Origin: Colwellia sp.
GTDB lineage: Bacteria > Pseudomonadota > Gammaproteobacteria > Enterobacterales > Alteromonadaceae
Direction of reading: 5' to 3'
DNA: 64,000 nt
Assembly: GCA_013215465.1 (NCBI GenBank)
Contig: JABSOW010000011.1
Span: 62,001-126,000 of the forward strand
Each line of letters opens with the position of its first letter. Within the stretch, counting starts at the first letter, position 1. Below are positions 1 to 8,463 of this stretch, one piece after another. A model generated the notes under the pieces. It was not told where the DNA came from. It saw nothing but the letters and a program-made list of their open reading frames with translations, and searched no databases. The position numbers and the translations under genes are program-made.

Positions 1-611
1 GCTTTTTGAATTAATTCATTTATAGGATTTATTTTTGCAATAACATTAGAAATATGAGCACAACAAAATACTTTAGTTTTACTATTTAGTAGTTGCTCAA
101 AAGCAGGAAGGCAAACGCGCCCCATGGCATCAAGTTCAACAATTTTTATCATGGCGCCTGTTTGCTCGGCAATTAATTGCCAAGGTACAATATTAGCGTG
201 ATGTTCACTTACCGCTAATATTATTTCATCTCCGTGTGTTAAAATTTTCCGACCAAGGCTCATCGCCAGTAAATTAATACTTTCTGTTGTTCCCTTTGTC
301 CATATAATTTCTTTATTACTTTTAGCATTAATAAAAGTTTTAATACTATTTCTAGCATGCTCAAAAGCTGTTGTCGCTTTTACACTTAATGTATGCGATG
401 CGCGATGCACATTAGCATTAGTCGTTTGATAAAAAGAGTGATAACTATCGATAACACAATTTGGTTTTTGTGTTGTTGCGCCATTATCAAAATAAACTAA
501 AGGTAAAGAAGAGCTTATTTGAGAGCTGCCATTTACCGGTAATCTATTCCCTTCATTGTTAACAACTAAAGGAAACTGTTGGCGAAATTGTTTAGGTTTA
601 AAGCTTTTCAT
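1..611 (-). CDS. csdA: Cysteine desulfurase, CsdA/SufS type (N-terminal part, cut by window edge)
   Basis: This is the first 203 codons of a PLP-dependent class V aminotransferase-fold enzyme that takes sulfur from cysteine for Fe-S cluster or other sulfur-transfer work. Reading back from the ATG at 609-611 gives PLVYFDNGATTQKP near residue 38, NVHRASHTLS, WTKGTTESINLLA and SEHHANIVPWQL. These match the substrate-loop and cofactor-contact blocks of CsdA/SufS proteins. The PLP lysine and catalytic cysteine lie beyond the window, so activity cannot be judged. The N-terminal extension before the first motif and the QLIAEQTGA wording are nearer CsdA than SufS, but the choice between them is an inference. 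It is transcribed away from the small gene at 746. Confidence 0.85.
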   Translation of the reverse strand, partial: MKSFKPKQFRQQFPLVVNNEGNRLPVNGSSQISSSLPLVYFDNGATTQKPNCVIDSYHSFYQTTNANVHRASHTLSVKATTAFEHARNSIKTFINAKSNKEIIWTKGTTESINLLAMSLGRKILTHGDEIILAVSEHHANIVPWQLIAEQTGAMIKIVELDAMGRVCLPAFEQLLNSKTKVFCCAHISNVIAKINPINELIQK

Positions 612-745
612 TTAAGAGTTTATAATATAAAAAAAGAGGTAATAATTTGCTTATAATTATACCTTAATCTACCAAAATAACTCATAGGTAATTAACCACT
701 CTTGCTCTATAATTAAGGCACAAAATGGATTATAAAGGAGGTATT

Positions 746-1006
746 ATGGCACTATATTCATGGTTTACAAAAAACACTACCAAACTGAATAAAAAAAGCA
801 TTAGGGTTAACAATAACTTATTAAAAGCGTCTGAATCCGTTAAGTACATAGAAAACTACACTATGTGGCCAACGGCTAAAATAAAGCAAGGTATTGAAGT
901 TACATTGCCCACTGAGAATAAGTTAGCTAAAAAGTCTAACAAACAAAAACCAACGGTAAGAGACAAAAATATATCACTCGATGTAGCACTAACTGTTAAT
1001 AAGTAA
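746..1006 (+). CDS. Hypothetical protein, 86 aa
   Basis: I do not recognise this protein. An ATG at 725 is in frame, but the ATG at 746 follows a textbook ribosome-binding site (AAAGGAGGT, 734-742), so I place the start there. The product is small, basic and lysine-rich, begins MALYSWFTKNTTKLNKK, and has no signal peptide, membrane segment or metal motif. A strong ribosome-binding site and an ORF with no overlap argue that it is a real gene. It is divergent from the cysteine desulfurase gene and convergent with the metalloprotease gene at 1244. Function unknown. Confidence 0.6.
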   Translation: MALYSWFTKNTTKLNKKSIRVNNNLLKASESVKYIENYTMWPTAKIKQGIEVTLPTENKLAKKSNKQKPTVRDKNISLDVALTVNK

Positions 1007-1243
1007 TGGCGTTTCATTCTGCATGCTTTTAAAATTCTGATATGCTAATTCCGAGCCTGTAAAGAATTTTTTGATAGGCAAGTTAACAAGTATCTACTCA
1101 TATTTTAAAGTACGGTCAGTTCTTGTAGTAATTTTTTGCACTCATTCTGACGCCCTCATACAAGGTTATCATTACTAACCAAAGCTAAGTAGCTGCCTCT
1201 AATCAGGTAAGACATCACGTGGGTGACCGCAGAGGTAGTTACA

Positions 1244-2824
1244 TCAAAAATTACCTTGCCGTACTTTTTTACGCCTACTTACATCATTCTCCCAACGAGC
1301 AGCCTGCTCAAGCCATGCAGTTGCCTGTTCCATATCATGTTGTTGATAATAAGCTAAAGCAATATTGTAATGAAAACTCGGCATTCTAAACTGATCAGAA
1401 TTATTCTGTAATAATGCTATATATTGCTTTGGAAAATTGAGTTCATCATATTGTAATTTAGTTCGATGGGCTAACGGTTTAAAAGCATTAAAAATATTTT
1501 GTTGTTTAGCTGAGTTATTATCACAGGTTGGCGCTCTAAATAAACCGACTTCCTGTTCAAACTTCTCAGGTGTTCCTAATTGCCAGTGATGAATTTTTTG
1601 TGAGCCTTTATCCTTAAGATGTAAAATAGGGGTACTCTTTTTAATTTGTTCTGCCCATGCTAACTGCTTTAATACTTTTTCTCTAATATCACTACGCTCA
1701 CCTTGATAACTATTTGGCAATACGGCAATGTTTTGTGCAGATACCTGCTGTTGACTGGTGCGGCACTTAACATGTCCCTTAGCTAAAGGGTACTCATCAA
1801 CAAATCCTAATAAATGACTTATCTCATGTTCAACAACATCAATGCTGTCTAGTGCATCAAAATATAGCATGCCAAAATGAACATTGGCGCCGCCTTTAGG
1901 CAGCATAATTGCAACATAACGGCTAGTTACTGAATCAGCAACTTCATCGAGTTTGCTTTCATCGCAAAGGATTGCACTGTCTAGTGCTGTTGAACAAGAT
2001 AATGTCGACAAAGGTAAATAACGTACCGGTGAAAAACACACCAAATCGTTCAATGGCTGATGTTTAAAACGCTTAACTAGTTGCTCAACCTGCGCTAAGT
2101 GTAATAAATTAGTAGCGAAAATTTGTATACTGTTTGGGCAAGTTATATAGCTGTTATCACGCTTAATATTTACATCACCTGTTAAAGGCAATACTTGATA
2201 TTTTTCAAGCGCACTAAGTAATGATGCGCCTACTTTATCGGCTTGTAACAACAATGAAAACTTGAATAATAATGAGTTCACTAACTCAATATCTCCGCTG
2301 CTAATAGCAATCTTCGTCATCAGTATTATTGCCTGGATAGTAACATCATCCCGATAAAATCGGGAAAACGCCATTACTTGCAGCTTAGCAAGCAGATTTT
2401 GTGCGGTAAGTACCTTGCCTTGGTGGAAGTACAAATCAGCTAATGCGATAGATGCTTTGGCATAATTAAGTCTAATCGCTTGCTGATACCATAAAATGGC
2501 TTGCTCTGGTTGAGAAGAAAACCTTTTATCTGCATACTCTTCATTCAAGTAAAAGTCAGCCAATAAATAGGCAACTTCGCCATTATTTTTGGCTAATTTT
2601 TTGGCTAATTTTTGCCAACGTTGACTACCTTGTTTTGACTGTTGCCACACATATAATAAAGCGGCTTCATTTTCTTGCCCTATAGCAAAATTTAATTGTC
2701 TGGCTGAGTGTTCCTTTTTATCAATAACGCTAGTTAAAAAATCAGCTAAAAAAAATGAGCTTGTTGATAAGCCTGTTAACAGGAAGATCGACAAACTCAT
2801 TGTAACTATCCATTTTTGCATCAT
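1244..2824 (-). CDS. TPR/Sel1-repeat protein with HExxH metalloprotease motif, exported
   Basis: The 526-aa product starts with a hydrophobic export signal or anchor (about residues 5-30). Helical TPR/Sel1-like repeats follow (about 85-200; for example EQAILWYQQAIRLNYAKASI), then a central domain with HEISHLLGFVDEY at 333-345, and a last TPR-like stretch near the C terminus (NIALAYYQQHDMEQATAWLE). HExxHxxGxxDEY is a zinc-protease signature resembling the M64/metzincin-like families; the zinc role is inferred from it. Cysteines around 229-287 and 354 suggest an oxidising, extracytoplasmic location. It lies 11 bases after nlpI, so the two are almost certainly co-transcribed. No exact family assignment is possible here. 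Confidence 0.65.
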   Translation of the reverse strand: MMQKWIVTMSLSIFLLTGLSTSSFFLADFLTSVIDKKEHSARQLNFAIGQENEAALLYVWQQSKQGSQRWQKLAKKLAKNNGEVAYLLADFYLNEEYADKRFSSQPEQAILWYQQAIRLNYAKASIALADLYFHQGKVLTAQNLLAKLQVMAFSRFYRDDVTIQAIILMTKIAISSGDIELVNSLLFKFSLLLQADKVGASLLSALEKYQVLPLTGDVNIKRDNSYITCPNSIQIFATNLLHLAQVEQLVKRFKHQPLNDLVCFSPVRYLPLSTLSCSTALDSAILCDESKLDEVADSVTSRYVAIMLPKGGANVHFGMLYFDALDSIDVVEHEISHLLGFVDEYPLAKGHVKCRTSQQQVSAQNIAVLPNSYQGERSDIREKVLKQLAWAEQIKKSTPILHLKDKGSQKIHHWQLGTPEKFEQEVGLFRAPTCDNNSAKQQNIFNAFKPLAHRTKLQYDELNFPKQYIALLQNNSDQFRMPSFHYNIALAYYQQHDMEQATAWLEQAARWENDVSRRKKVRQGNF

Positions 2825-2835
2825 ACCAACAGAGA

Positions 2836-3762
2836 CTATGATGGATTTTGTTGTTTGAGACTGGTCGCTTTTTTAATTCGCATTAATTCTAACTCTAATC
2901 TAGCGTATCTATGCTCAACAAATTCATAAACATTGGTACTTAATGATAACTTAAAAAAATTCGCTGCGGCAGAAAAGTTTTTCTGCCTTTGATTATACTT
3001 ACCCAAATAAAAATAAGCTTCACACAACCTATCGGTTAGTTCTTGATTAGACTTTATGTTCAACGTTAATTCATTAACAAACTTTTTTTGGCTAATATTA
3101 CCTAGAAATAAATAAATAACCTGCTTTGCCCAAATACGCTCATCAATAAGCTCAGCTCTTTTTTTTAAGTTTTGCTTAGCTAGCACTGAATCTACTTCAT
3201 GCTCGGCTAAATAAAGCCATAATAAACGGTAAGGATCATCGCTTTGCTTATCATGAAAGTGAGTAAAATCTTGCGCAGCTAATTCAGGTCGATCACCGTA
3301 ATAAAGTGCAATACCTCGGTTTAAGTGAGCATACTCATGTTCAGGCGATAATTCTAACACTGAATCAAACTTCTCATAGGCTTGAGAAAACTCTTTTAAT
3401 TGCGTTAAGTGTATCCCTAAAAAGTTATAAGCATCTGTTAATGTAGGTTGTAATTGTAAGGCATGAGAAAAATCAAAACGTGCCAATGAACGTAACCCAA
3501 CACTGTCATATAACACACCGCGATCATAATAAAGTTGTGCTTTTTGCTCATCAGTTATTTTTACCCGGTTAATCACCTCTGACAAACGTGCTATGGCAAT
3601 TTCACTTTTAAAATTGATAGCCAAAGGCTCCGCAATAACTAATTGACTGAATGCCACAGAGCTAGCACCAGAATTAGACTTATTCAGTGATACACAGCCC
3701 TGTGCAAGTAAAGTAATACTAAAGAGAATAGCCAGTACTAATGGTTTATAGAGTAATTTCAC
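2836..3762 (-). CDS. nlpI: Lipoprotein NlpI, TPR adaptor
   Basis: The 308-aa protein has a lipoprotein signal with lipobox LAQGC (Cys at about residue 23) followed by TPR repeats. The blocks YDRGVLYDSVGLRSLARFDF, AYEKFDSVLELSPEHEYAHL and LNRGIALYYGDRPELAAQDF match E. coli NlpI closely. Near the C terminus, FVEHRYARLELEL is also conserved. In E. coli NlpI is an outer-membrane lipoprotein that presents substrates to periplasmic peptidases (Prc, MepS turnover) and scaffolds peptidoglycan hydrolases. Its position directly after pnp is the E. coli order, but deaD does not follow. A TPR metalloprotease gene is downstream instead. Confidence 0.92.
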   Translation of the reverse strand: MKLLYKPLVLAILFSITLLAQGCVSLNKSNSGASSVAFSQLVIAEPLAINFKSEIAIARLSEVINRVKITDEQKAQLYYDRGVLYDSVGLRSLARFDFSHALQLQPTLTDAYNFLGIHLTQLKEFSQAYEKFDSVLELSPEHEYAHLNRGIALYYGDRPELAAQDFTHFHDKQSDDPYRLLWLYLAEHEVDSVLAKQNLKKRAELIDERIWAKQVIYLFLGNISQKKFVNELTLNIKSNQELTDRLCEAYFYLGKYNQRQKNFSAAANFFKLSLSTNVYEFVEHRYARLELELMRIKKATSLKQQNPS

Positions 3763-3825
3763 TAAAACGCCTTAAAAAATATTCGTTAAAAACTTGCCTA
3801 TTATTAATTGTACTTGATTTACAAC

Positions 3826-3853
3826 AAAAAAGGAGCCGTGAGGCTCCTTTTTT
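3826..3853 (-). terminator. Intrinsic terminator between pnp and nlpI
   Basis: AGGAGCC (3831-3837), loop GTGA, GGCTCCT (3842-3848), flanked by A5 and T5, so it can work in both directions. On the minus strand it lies 45 bases after the pnp stop. Its stem is the same heptamer pair as the rpsO terminator at 6253-6274. nlpI must be expressed by read-through or from its own promoter. Confidence 0.85.
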
Positions 3854-3897
3854 ATTAGACTACATTGTAAATTATTTAGTCACTAGTATAATGACTA

Positions 3898-6012
3898 TTA
3901 GTCAGCTGCTGGAGTTTCTACCGCTGGCTTTTCAAGCGCTTCTTTAATACTTAAACGTACGCGACCTTGTCTGTCAACTTCGAGTACTTTAACTTTCACT
4001 TCTTGGCCTTCTTTAAGTACATCACTTACATTATTAACGCGCTCTTCAGAGATTTGTGAAATATGTACTAAACCATCTTTACCTGGTAATACATTAACAA
4101 AAGCACCGAAATCAACGATTCGAACAACTTTACCAGTGTAAAGTGTACCTACTTCAATTTCTGCCGTTAATGCTTTAATACGATTAATAGCATCTTGTGC
4201 TTGTTCATTTGAAGTAGCAGCGATTTTAACCGTACCATCATCTTCAATTTCAATAGTTGTACCGGTTTCTTCCGTAAGCTGGCGAATAGTGGCACCACCT
4301 TTACCAATGATGTCACGAATTTTATCTTGGCTAACTTTAAGGGTGTGAATGCGTGGTGCAAATTCAGAGATTTCTTCTCTGTGACCCGAAATCGCTTCAT
4401 CCATTACTGATAAGATGTGCGTACGTGCAGCTTTTGCTTGGTTTAACGCAAGTTGCATAATTTCTTGGGTGATACCTTCAATTTTGATATCCATTTGTAA
4501 AGCGGTGATACCATCTGTAGTACCGGCAACTTTAAAGTCCATATCACCTAAATGATCTTCATCACCTAAGATATCAGAAAGAACAACGAATTTGTCGCCT
4601 TCTTTAACAAGACCCATGGCAATACCTGCAACAGACGCTTTAATAGGTACGCCTGCATCCATAAGTGCAAGTGACGTACCACAAACAGAAGCCATTGAAG
4701 ATGAACCGTTAGATTCGGTAATTTCAGAAACAACACGTACCGCGTACGGGAATTCTTCAAGCGAAGGCATAACAGCTAACATACCGCGTTTTGCTAGACG
4801 GCCATGGCCGATTTCACGACGTTTAGGGCTGCCAACAAATCCAGTTTCACCCACACAGTATGGAGGAAAGTTGTAATGAAGCATAAAGGGATCAGTTTTC
4901 TCACCTAAAATACTGTCAATACGTTGTGCATCACGTTGCGTACCTAAAGTAGCGGTAACAAGTGCTTGAGTTTCGCCACGGGTAAATACAGCAGAGCCGT
5001 GAGTACGTGGTAATACGCCAGTCATTACGTCTAAAGCACGAATTGACTCAGGATCACGACCATCAATACGTGGGTGACCTTGGGTAATACGACCACGAAC
5101 AACCGTTTTTTCTAAATCGTGGAATAAATCTTTTGCTTCTTGAACATCTAACTCTGCATCAGCGGCTAATAATGTTTCAACAACACCGTTGCGAATTTCA
5201 GTGATTTTTTCATAACGAACAGCTTTTTCAGTAATTTGATAAGCTTCGTTTACTTGTGCTTCTGATAATTCGGCAATTTTAGCTAATAACTCGGTGTTTT
5301 TAACTGGTGCAACCCAATTCCAAGAAGGAGTATTAACTTCCGCTTTAAATTCTTTAATTGCAGAAACAGCCACTTGCATTTGCTCATGACCATACATTAC
5401 CGCGCCAAGCATTACTTCTTCAGATAATACGTCTGCTTCAGATTCAACCATTAATACCGCTGAATCAGTACCAGAAACCACTAAGTCTAATTGACTTGCA
5501 GGTAATTCAGATTGTAATGGGTTAAGAATATATTGACCATCAGTATAACCAACACGCGCTGCGCCAACTGGGCCACCAAAAGGAACACCCGCAATAGCTA
5601 ATGCCGCAGAAGCACCAATTAATGAAATAATATCAGGAGCAATTTCAGGATTAACTGAAACAACCGTGATGATAATTTGTACTTCGTTAATAAACCCTTC
5701 TGGGAATAATGGACGGAGTGGACGGTCAATTAAACGTGCAATTAATGTTTCTTCTTCTGAAGGGCGACCTTCACGTTTAAAGAAACTTCCTGGGATTTTA
5801 CCAGCAGCGTAAGTACGCTCTTGATAGTTTATTGTTAATGGAAAGAAGTCTTGACCTGGTTTGGCTTCTTTTTTAGCAACAACTGATACTAATACACAGG
5901 TGTCGTCCATGCTTGCCATAACAGCAGCAGTTGCTTGACGGGCGATGTTACCCGTTTCAAGCGTTACGGTATGTTTACCGAATTGAAATTTTTTAGTTAC
6001 TGGATTAAACAT
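3898..6012 (-). CDS. pnp: Polyribonucleotide nucleotidyltransferase (PNPase)
   Basis: The 704-aa product is a full-length phosphorolytic 3'-5' exoribonuclease, a trimeric enzyme of mRNA decay and RNA-degradosome partner. Two RNase PH-like cores are visible (the first with [20 protein letters not shown], the second with [17 protein letters not shown] and [16 protein letters not shown]). A KH domain follows ([16 protein letters not shown], about residue 560), then an S1 domain ([20 protein letters not shown]). The [17 protein letters not shown] block of the active core is intact. It is the cistron after rpsO, separated from it by a terminator and a long leader hairpin that suggests RNase III-dependent autoregulation. 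Confidence 0.98.
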   Translation of the reverse strand: MFNPVTKKFQFGKHTVTLETGNIARQATAAVMASMDDTCVLVSVVAKKEAKPGQDFFPLTINYQERTYAAGKIPGSFFKREGRPSEEETLIARLIDRPLRPLFPEGFINEVQIIITVVSVNPEIAPDIISLIGASAALAIAGVPFGGPVGAARVGYTDGQYILNPLQSELPASQLDLVVSGTDSAVLMVESEADVLSEEVMLGAVMYGHEQMQVAVSAIKEFKAEVNTPSWNWVAPVKNTELLAKIAELSEAQVNEAYQITEKAVRYEKITEIRNGVVETLLAADAELDVQEAKDLFHDLEKTVVRGRITQGHPRIDGRDPESIRALDVMTGVLPRTHGSAVFTRGETQALVTATLGTQRDAQRIDSILGEKTDPFMLHYNFPPYCVGETGFVGSPKRREIGHGRLAKRGMLAVMPSLEEFPYAVRVVSEITESNGSSSMASVCGTSLALMDAGVPIKASVAGIAMGLVKEGDKFVVLSDILGDEDHLGDMDFKVAGTTDGITALQMDIKIEGITQEIMQLALNQAKAARTHILSVMDEAISGHREEISEFAPRIHTLKVSQDKIRDIIGKGGATIRQLTEETGTTIEIEDDGTVKIAATSNEQAQDAINRIKALTAEIEVGTLYTGKVVRIVDFGAFVNVLPGKDGLVHISQISEERVNNVSDVLKEGQEVKVKVLEVDRQGRVRLSIKEALEKPAVETPAAD

Positions 6013-6055
6013 TTAGTATGTTTCCTTAATATTTCACTTAATTATATTAACCAAT

Positions 6056-6121
6056 CTGTACAATTATTTATTCACTTAAATAGCTGTTTTTAATAGTTAA
6101 GTGGAACAAAAAATTATACAG
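6056..6121 (-). promoter_or_regulatory. pnp leader long hairpin (candidate RNase III site)
   Basis: The arms CTGTA (6056-6060)/TACAG (6117-6121), AATT (6062-6065)/AATT (6112-6115), TTT (6067-6069)/AAA (6108-6110) and TT-CACTTAA (6071-6079)/TTAAGTG-AA (6097-6106) build one long, lightly bulged stem of about 66 nt. It ends 44 bases before the pnp start. E. coli pnp has a long leader hairpin in this position, cut by RNase III, which lets PNPase destroy its own message. The sequence shows the hairpin; the function is inferred from that precedent. Confidence 0.7.
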
Positions 6122-6252
6122 TTTGATTGATTATTTATTTACTGGCTAAATATTACGGTCAATTTGTGACGATAATATTAAGCAGGCATATTATACTGAC
6201 CTGAGCACTATTTGCTAGTTAGAATGGGGTTTACTGTAGTTTAAATACAAAA

Positions 6253-6274
6253 AGGAGCCACAGGGCTCCTTTTT
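6253..6274 (-). terminator. Intrinsic terminator after rpsO
   Basis: AGGAGCC (6253-6259), loop ACAG, GGCTCCT (6264-6270), with T4 on one side and an A-run on the other. It lies 24 bases after the rpsO stop on the minus strand. The stem is identical to that of the pnp terminator (3831-3848); only the loop differs. Confidence 0.85.
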
Positions 6275-6298
6275 CATATCATTTGTATCAAAAAATGA

Positions 6299-6568
6299 TT
6301 AACGACGTAGACCTAATTTACCAATTAAAGCAGTATAACGTTCAACGTTTTTACCGTTTAAGTAATCAAGTAATTTACGACGTTGTGCAACCATGCGTAA
6401 TAAACCACGACGTGAATGATGATCATGGATGTGCTCTTTAAAGTGACCTTGTAAGTGGTTGATTTGTGTAGTTAACAAAGCAACTTGTACTTCTGGTGAA
6501 CCTGTATCACCTTCTTTTTGAGCGTATTCTGCAACGATTGCTGCTTTTTCTGTAGCATTTAAAGACAT
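6299..6568 (-). CDS. rpsO: 30S ribosomal protein S15
   Basis: At 89 aa this is the usual S15 length. It shows the conserved blocks [37 protein letters not shown] and [21 protein letters not shown]15 is a primary binder of 16S rRNA in the small-subunit platform. It sits between truB and pnp as in E. coli. A good sigma-70 promoter about 110 bases upstream suggests separate transcription in addition to operon read-through. In E. coli S15 represses its own translation through a leader pseudoknot; I did not try to fold one here. Confidence 0.98.
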   Translation of the reverse strand: MSLNATEKAAIVAEYAQKEGDTGSPEVQVALLTTQINHLQGHFKEHIHDHHSRRGLLRMVAQRRKLLDYLNGKNVERYTALIGKLGLRR

Positions 6569-6677
6569 TATTAATCCTTAGTGTGTAAACTCAGCTATAT
6601 GATTTAACATTAGTTTTGAGTTGTTAAAATTCTACCTGCGCCAAACACTAATTCAGCTAAGGTAACGAAGAGCGCGT

Positions 6678-6705
6678 ATTCTATCAGGGCGCAGCTAAAA
6701 TGCAA
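6678..6705 (-). promoter_or_regulatory. rpsO promoter
   Basis: On the minus strand TTGCAT (6700-6705), 16-base spacer, TAGAAT (6678-6683). The predicted start near 6671 gives a leader of about 100 nt before rpsO. Five of six bases match consensus at -10 and four of six at -35. Confidence 0.65.
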
Positions 6706-6850
6706 CTAAAACATCTATACATTTCTTATAGATATTTAGGAATGATAAAGTACAAGTAAGCCTTAAGTAAAAGTGCAATAGTAATGCTTACATATGAGTT
6801 GTTTTTTTAGACAAACCTATAATAGTATCAACGTTTAAAGCAGGTTGAAA

Positions 6851-7798
6851 TTATACAACCACAATACGCTTCGGTGCTACTTGTCCATCTTCATTAATGA
6901 TACCAACACCAATAAATTCAGCGTTTACATCATCTTCATCTTCACCAACATAGACTTGAACACTACCTTCCGACGGCGCTTTATAGGCTTGTACTGGGTT
7001 ACCATGGCGTAAAAAATTAGCTGACATATCATCAATATAAACTGCTGGCATACCTGTCACAGCACTTTGCATTGGCAGTAATAGTGGGTCAAGTACATCT
7101 GAAGGTGTTATCTCATCGGCATTAGCTTGTTCAAGTAATGCTTCCAATTGAGGCAAGGTCACCATTTTATCAATTGGGTAACTGCCTACCGCTAAACGCC
7201 TCAAATCGGCAACGTGTGCGCCGCAACCTAATAACTCACCTAAATCATCGACGATAGTACGAATATAAGTACCTTTAGATACATGTATTTTGAGTTCAAC
7301 CTCGTCATGCTCAAATCGTAACAACTCTAAAGAAAAAACGGTAATATCACGTGCTTCACGCGGCACTTCAATGCCTTCACGCGCATATTTATACAGGGGC
7401 TTCCCCTGGTATTTTAGTGCCGAGTACATTGATGGTACTTGTTTAGTTGTCCCTCGAAAACTATCAAGTGCTAGTGTTAACTGCTCACTCGAAACAGTCA
7501 CTTCCTTTTCACTAACAACATCGCCGTCAGCATCGCTAGTAGTTGTACGAATACCGAGTTTTGCCGTTACTTGATAAGTTTTATCGGTATCAAGTAAGAA
7601 TTGTGAAAACTTGGTGCCTTCGCCTAAGCAAATTGGCAGCATACCTGTAGCAAGCGGATCTAATGCACCGGTATGACCTGCCTTTTGGGCAAAATAAATA
7701 CGTTTAACTGCTTGTAATGCGTGATTAGACGACATTTCATAAGGCTTATCAAGTAACAATACGCCGTTAATAGCACGGCCTTTCCTACGCTTTGCCAT
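6851..7798 (-). CDS. truB: tRNA pseudouridine-55 synthase TruB
   Basis: The 315-aa enzyme makes the T-loop pseudouridine at position 55 in tRNA. Catalytic motif [20 protein letters not shown] is present, with the nucleophile Asp in the ALDP run. The [20 protein letters not shown] segment and a C-terminal PUA-like part are also recognisable. It starts 3 bases after the rbfA stop, so the two are translationally close. No promoter is evident in front, which fits read-through from infB-rbfA. Confidence 0.97.
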   Translation of the reverse strand: MAKRRKGRAINGVLLLDKPYEMSSNHALQAVKRIYFAQKAGHTGALDPLATGMLPICLGEGTKFSQFLLDTDKTYQVTAKLGIRTTTSDADGDVVSEKEVTVSSEQLTLALDSFRGTTKQVPSMYSALKYQGKPLYKYAREGIEVPREARDITVFSLELLRFEHDEVELKIHVSKGTYIRTIVDDLGELLGCGAHVADLRRLAVGSYPIDKMVTLPQLEALLEQANADEITPSDVLDPLLLPMQSAVTGMPAVYIDDMSANFLRHGNPVQAYKAPSEGSVQVYVGEDEDDVNAEFIGVGIINEDGQVAPKRIVVV

Positions 7799-7801
7799 GC
7801 C

Positions 7802-8215
7802 TTATTCGCCCTGCTCTTCACTATCATTTTTAGTGATATCACTACTATCAGCGGTATTTTTGTCACTGGCAACAGCTTGATCAACTAAGGCGCTCATCCG
7901 TACACCTTCACTCATCGAGCTATCATAAATAAAACGTAAATGCGGCATAATGCGAGCACGTAAGCGTTTTCCTAATAATGAGCGAATATAACCTTCTGCA
8001 TCCGCTAATACTTCAAGTGACGCTTTAATTTCTTCAGGATTATCATTAAAAAAAGTCACAAATATTTTTGCATATGCAAGATCTCGTGTTAATTCAACCG
8101 CTGAAACAGTGGTCATTTGTAGACGTGGATCTTTAATTTCTCGCATTAAAATCATCGCGATTTCTTTTTGGATTTGCTGACCTACTCGGTCTGTACGGGC
8201 ATATTCTCTAGCCAT
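7802..8215 (-). CDS. rbfA: Ribosome-binding factor A
   Basis: The 137-aa KH-fold protein is a 30S maturation factor that binds near the 5' region of 16S rRNA and is needed for growth in the cold in E. coli. The family blocks [39 protein letters not shown] and [18 protein letters not shown] are clear. The C terminus has an acidic tail. It lies between infB and truB as in the E. coli operon, but an intrinsic terminator (8293-8312) precedes it, so its expression probably depends on antitermination or read-through. Confidence 0.97.
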   Translation of the reverse strand: MAREYARTDRVGQQIQKEIAMILMREIKDPRLQMTTVSAVELTRDLAYAKIFVTFFNDNPEEIKASLEVLADAEGYIRSLLGKRLRARIMPHLRFIYDSSMSEGVRMSALVDQAVASDKNTADSSDITKNDSEEQGE

Positions 8216-8292
8216 AATTTTTCTCTTATAATTTATACCAATTGTACTAACTAAGTAATCATTTTCAAATGGTATGAATATCTATTAACAAA

Positions 8293-8312
8293 AAAGGGAC
8301 ATCAGTCCCTTT
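8293..8312 (-). terminator. Intrinsic terminator between infB and rbfA
   Basis: AAAGGGAC (8293-8300), loop ATCA, GTCCCTTT (8305-8312). On the minus strand the stem runs into a T-run (complement of A-run from 8292 down). It lies about 150 bases after the infB stop and 78 bases before the rbfA start, inside an otherwise conserved operon. Confidence 0.75.
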
Positions 8313-8370
8313 AATATAATTGTAGTAAAGTATCTACTATCTGTTGCTTTAGATTAAAGCTAATTACCTC

Positions 8371-8463
8371 GAGAGCAAAGAGGAAGCACAGAGTTGACGA
8401 ACGTCAATGAGTACTTCCGATCTCGCTATCGCTATCGATGAAATTAGCAAAGATATAAAGTTA
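8371..8463 (-). repeat. Stop-proximal hairpin repeat, copy 1 (after infB)
   Basis: Outer arms GGAAGCAC (8382-8389) and TGAGTACTTCC (8408-8418) enclose an inner palindrome TTGAC-GAAC-GTCAA (8394-8407). ATAAAGTTA (8455-8463) reaches the infB stop codon. The flanks (GAGCAA, GGAAGCAC, TGAGTACTTCC, ATAAAGTTA) recur in the same order after dnaK (59381-59453), while the inner stem differs but stays paired. Confidence 0.65.

Noticed and set aside
1190-1240. Terminator between the small gene at 746 and the metalloprotease gene
   Set aside because: CTGCCTCT and AGAGGTAG can pair with one wobble, but the loop is about 30 bases and no T-run follows.
4167-4876. ORFs in other frames of pnp
   Set aside because: They overlap a full-length, well-conserved pnp and show no domain features of their own.
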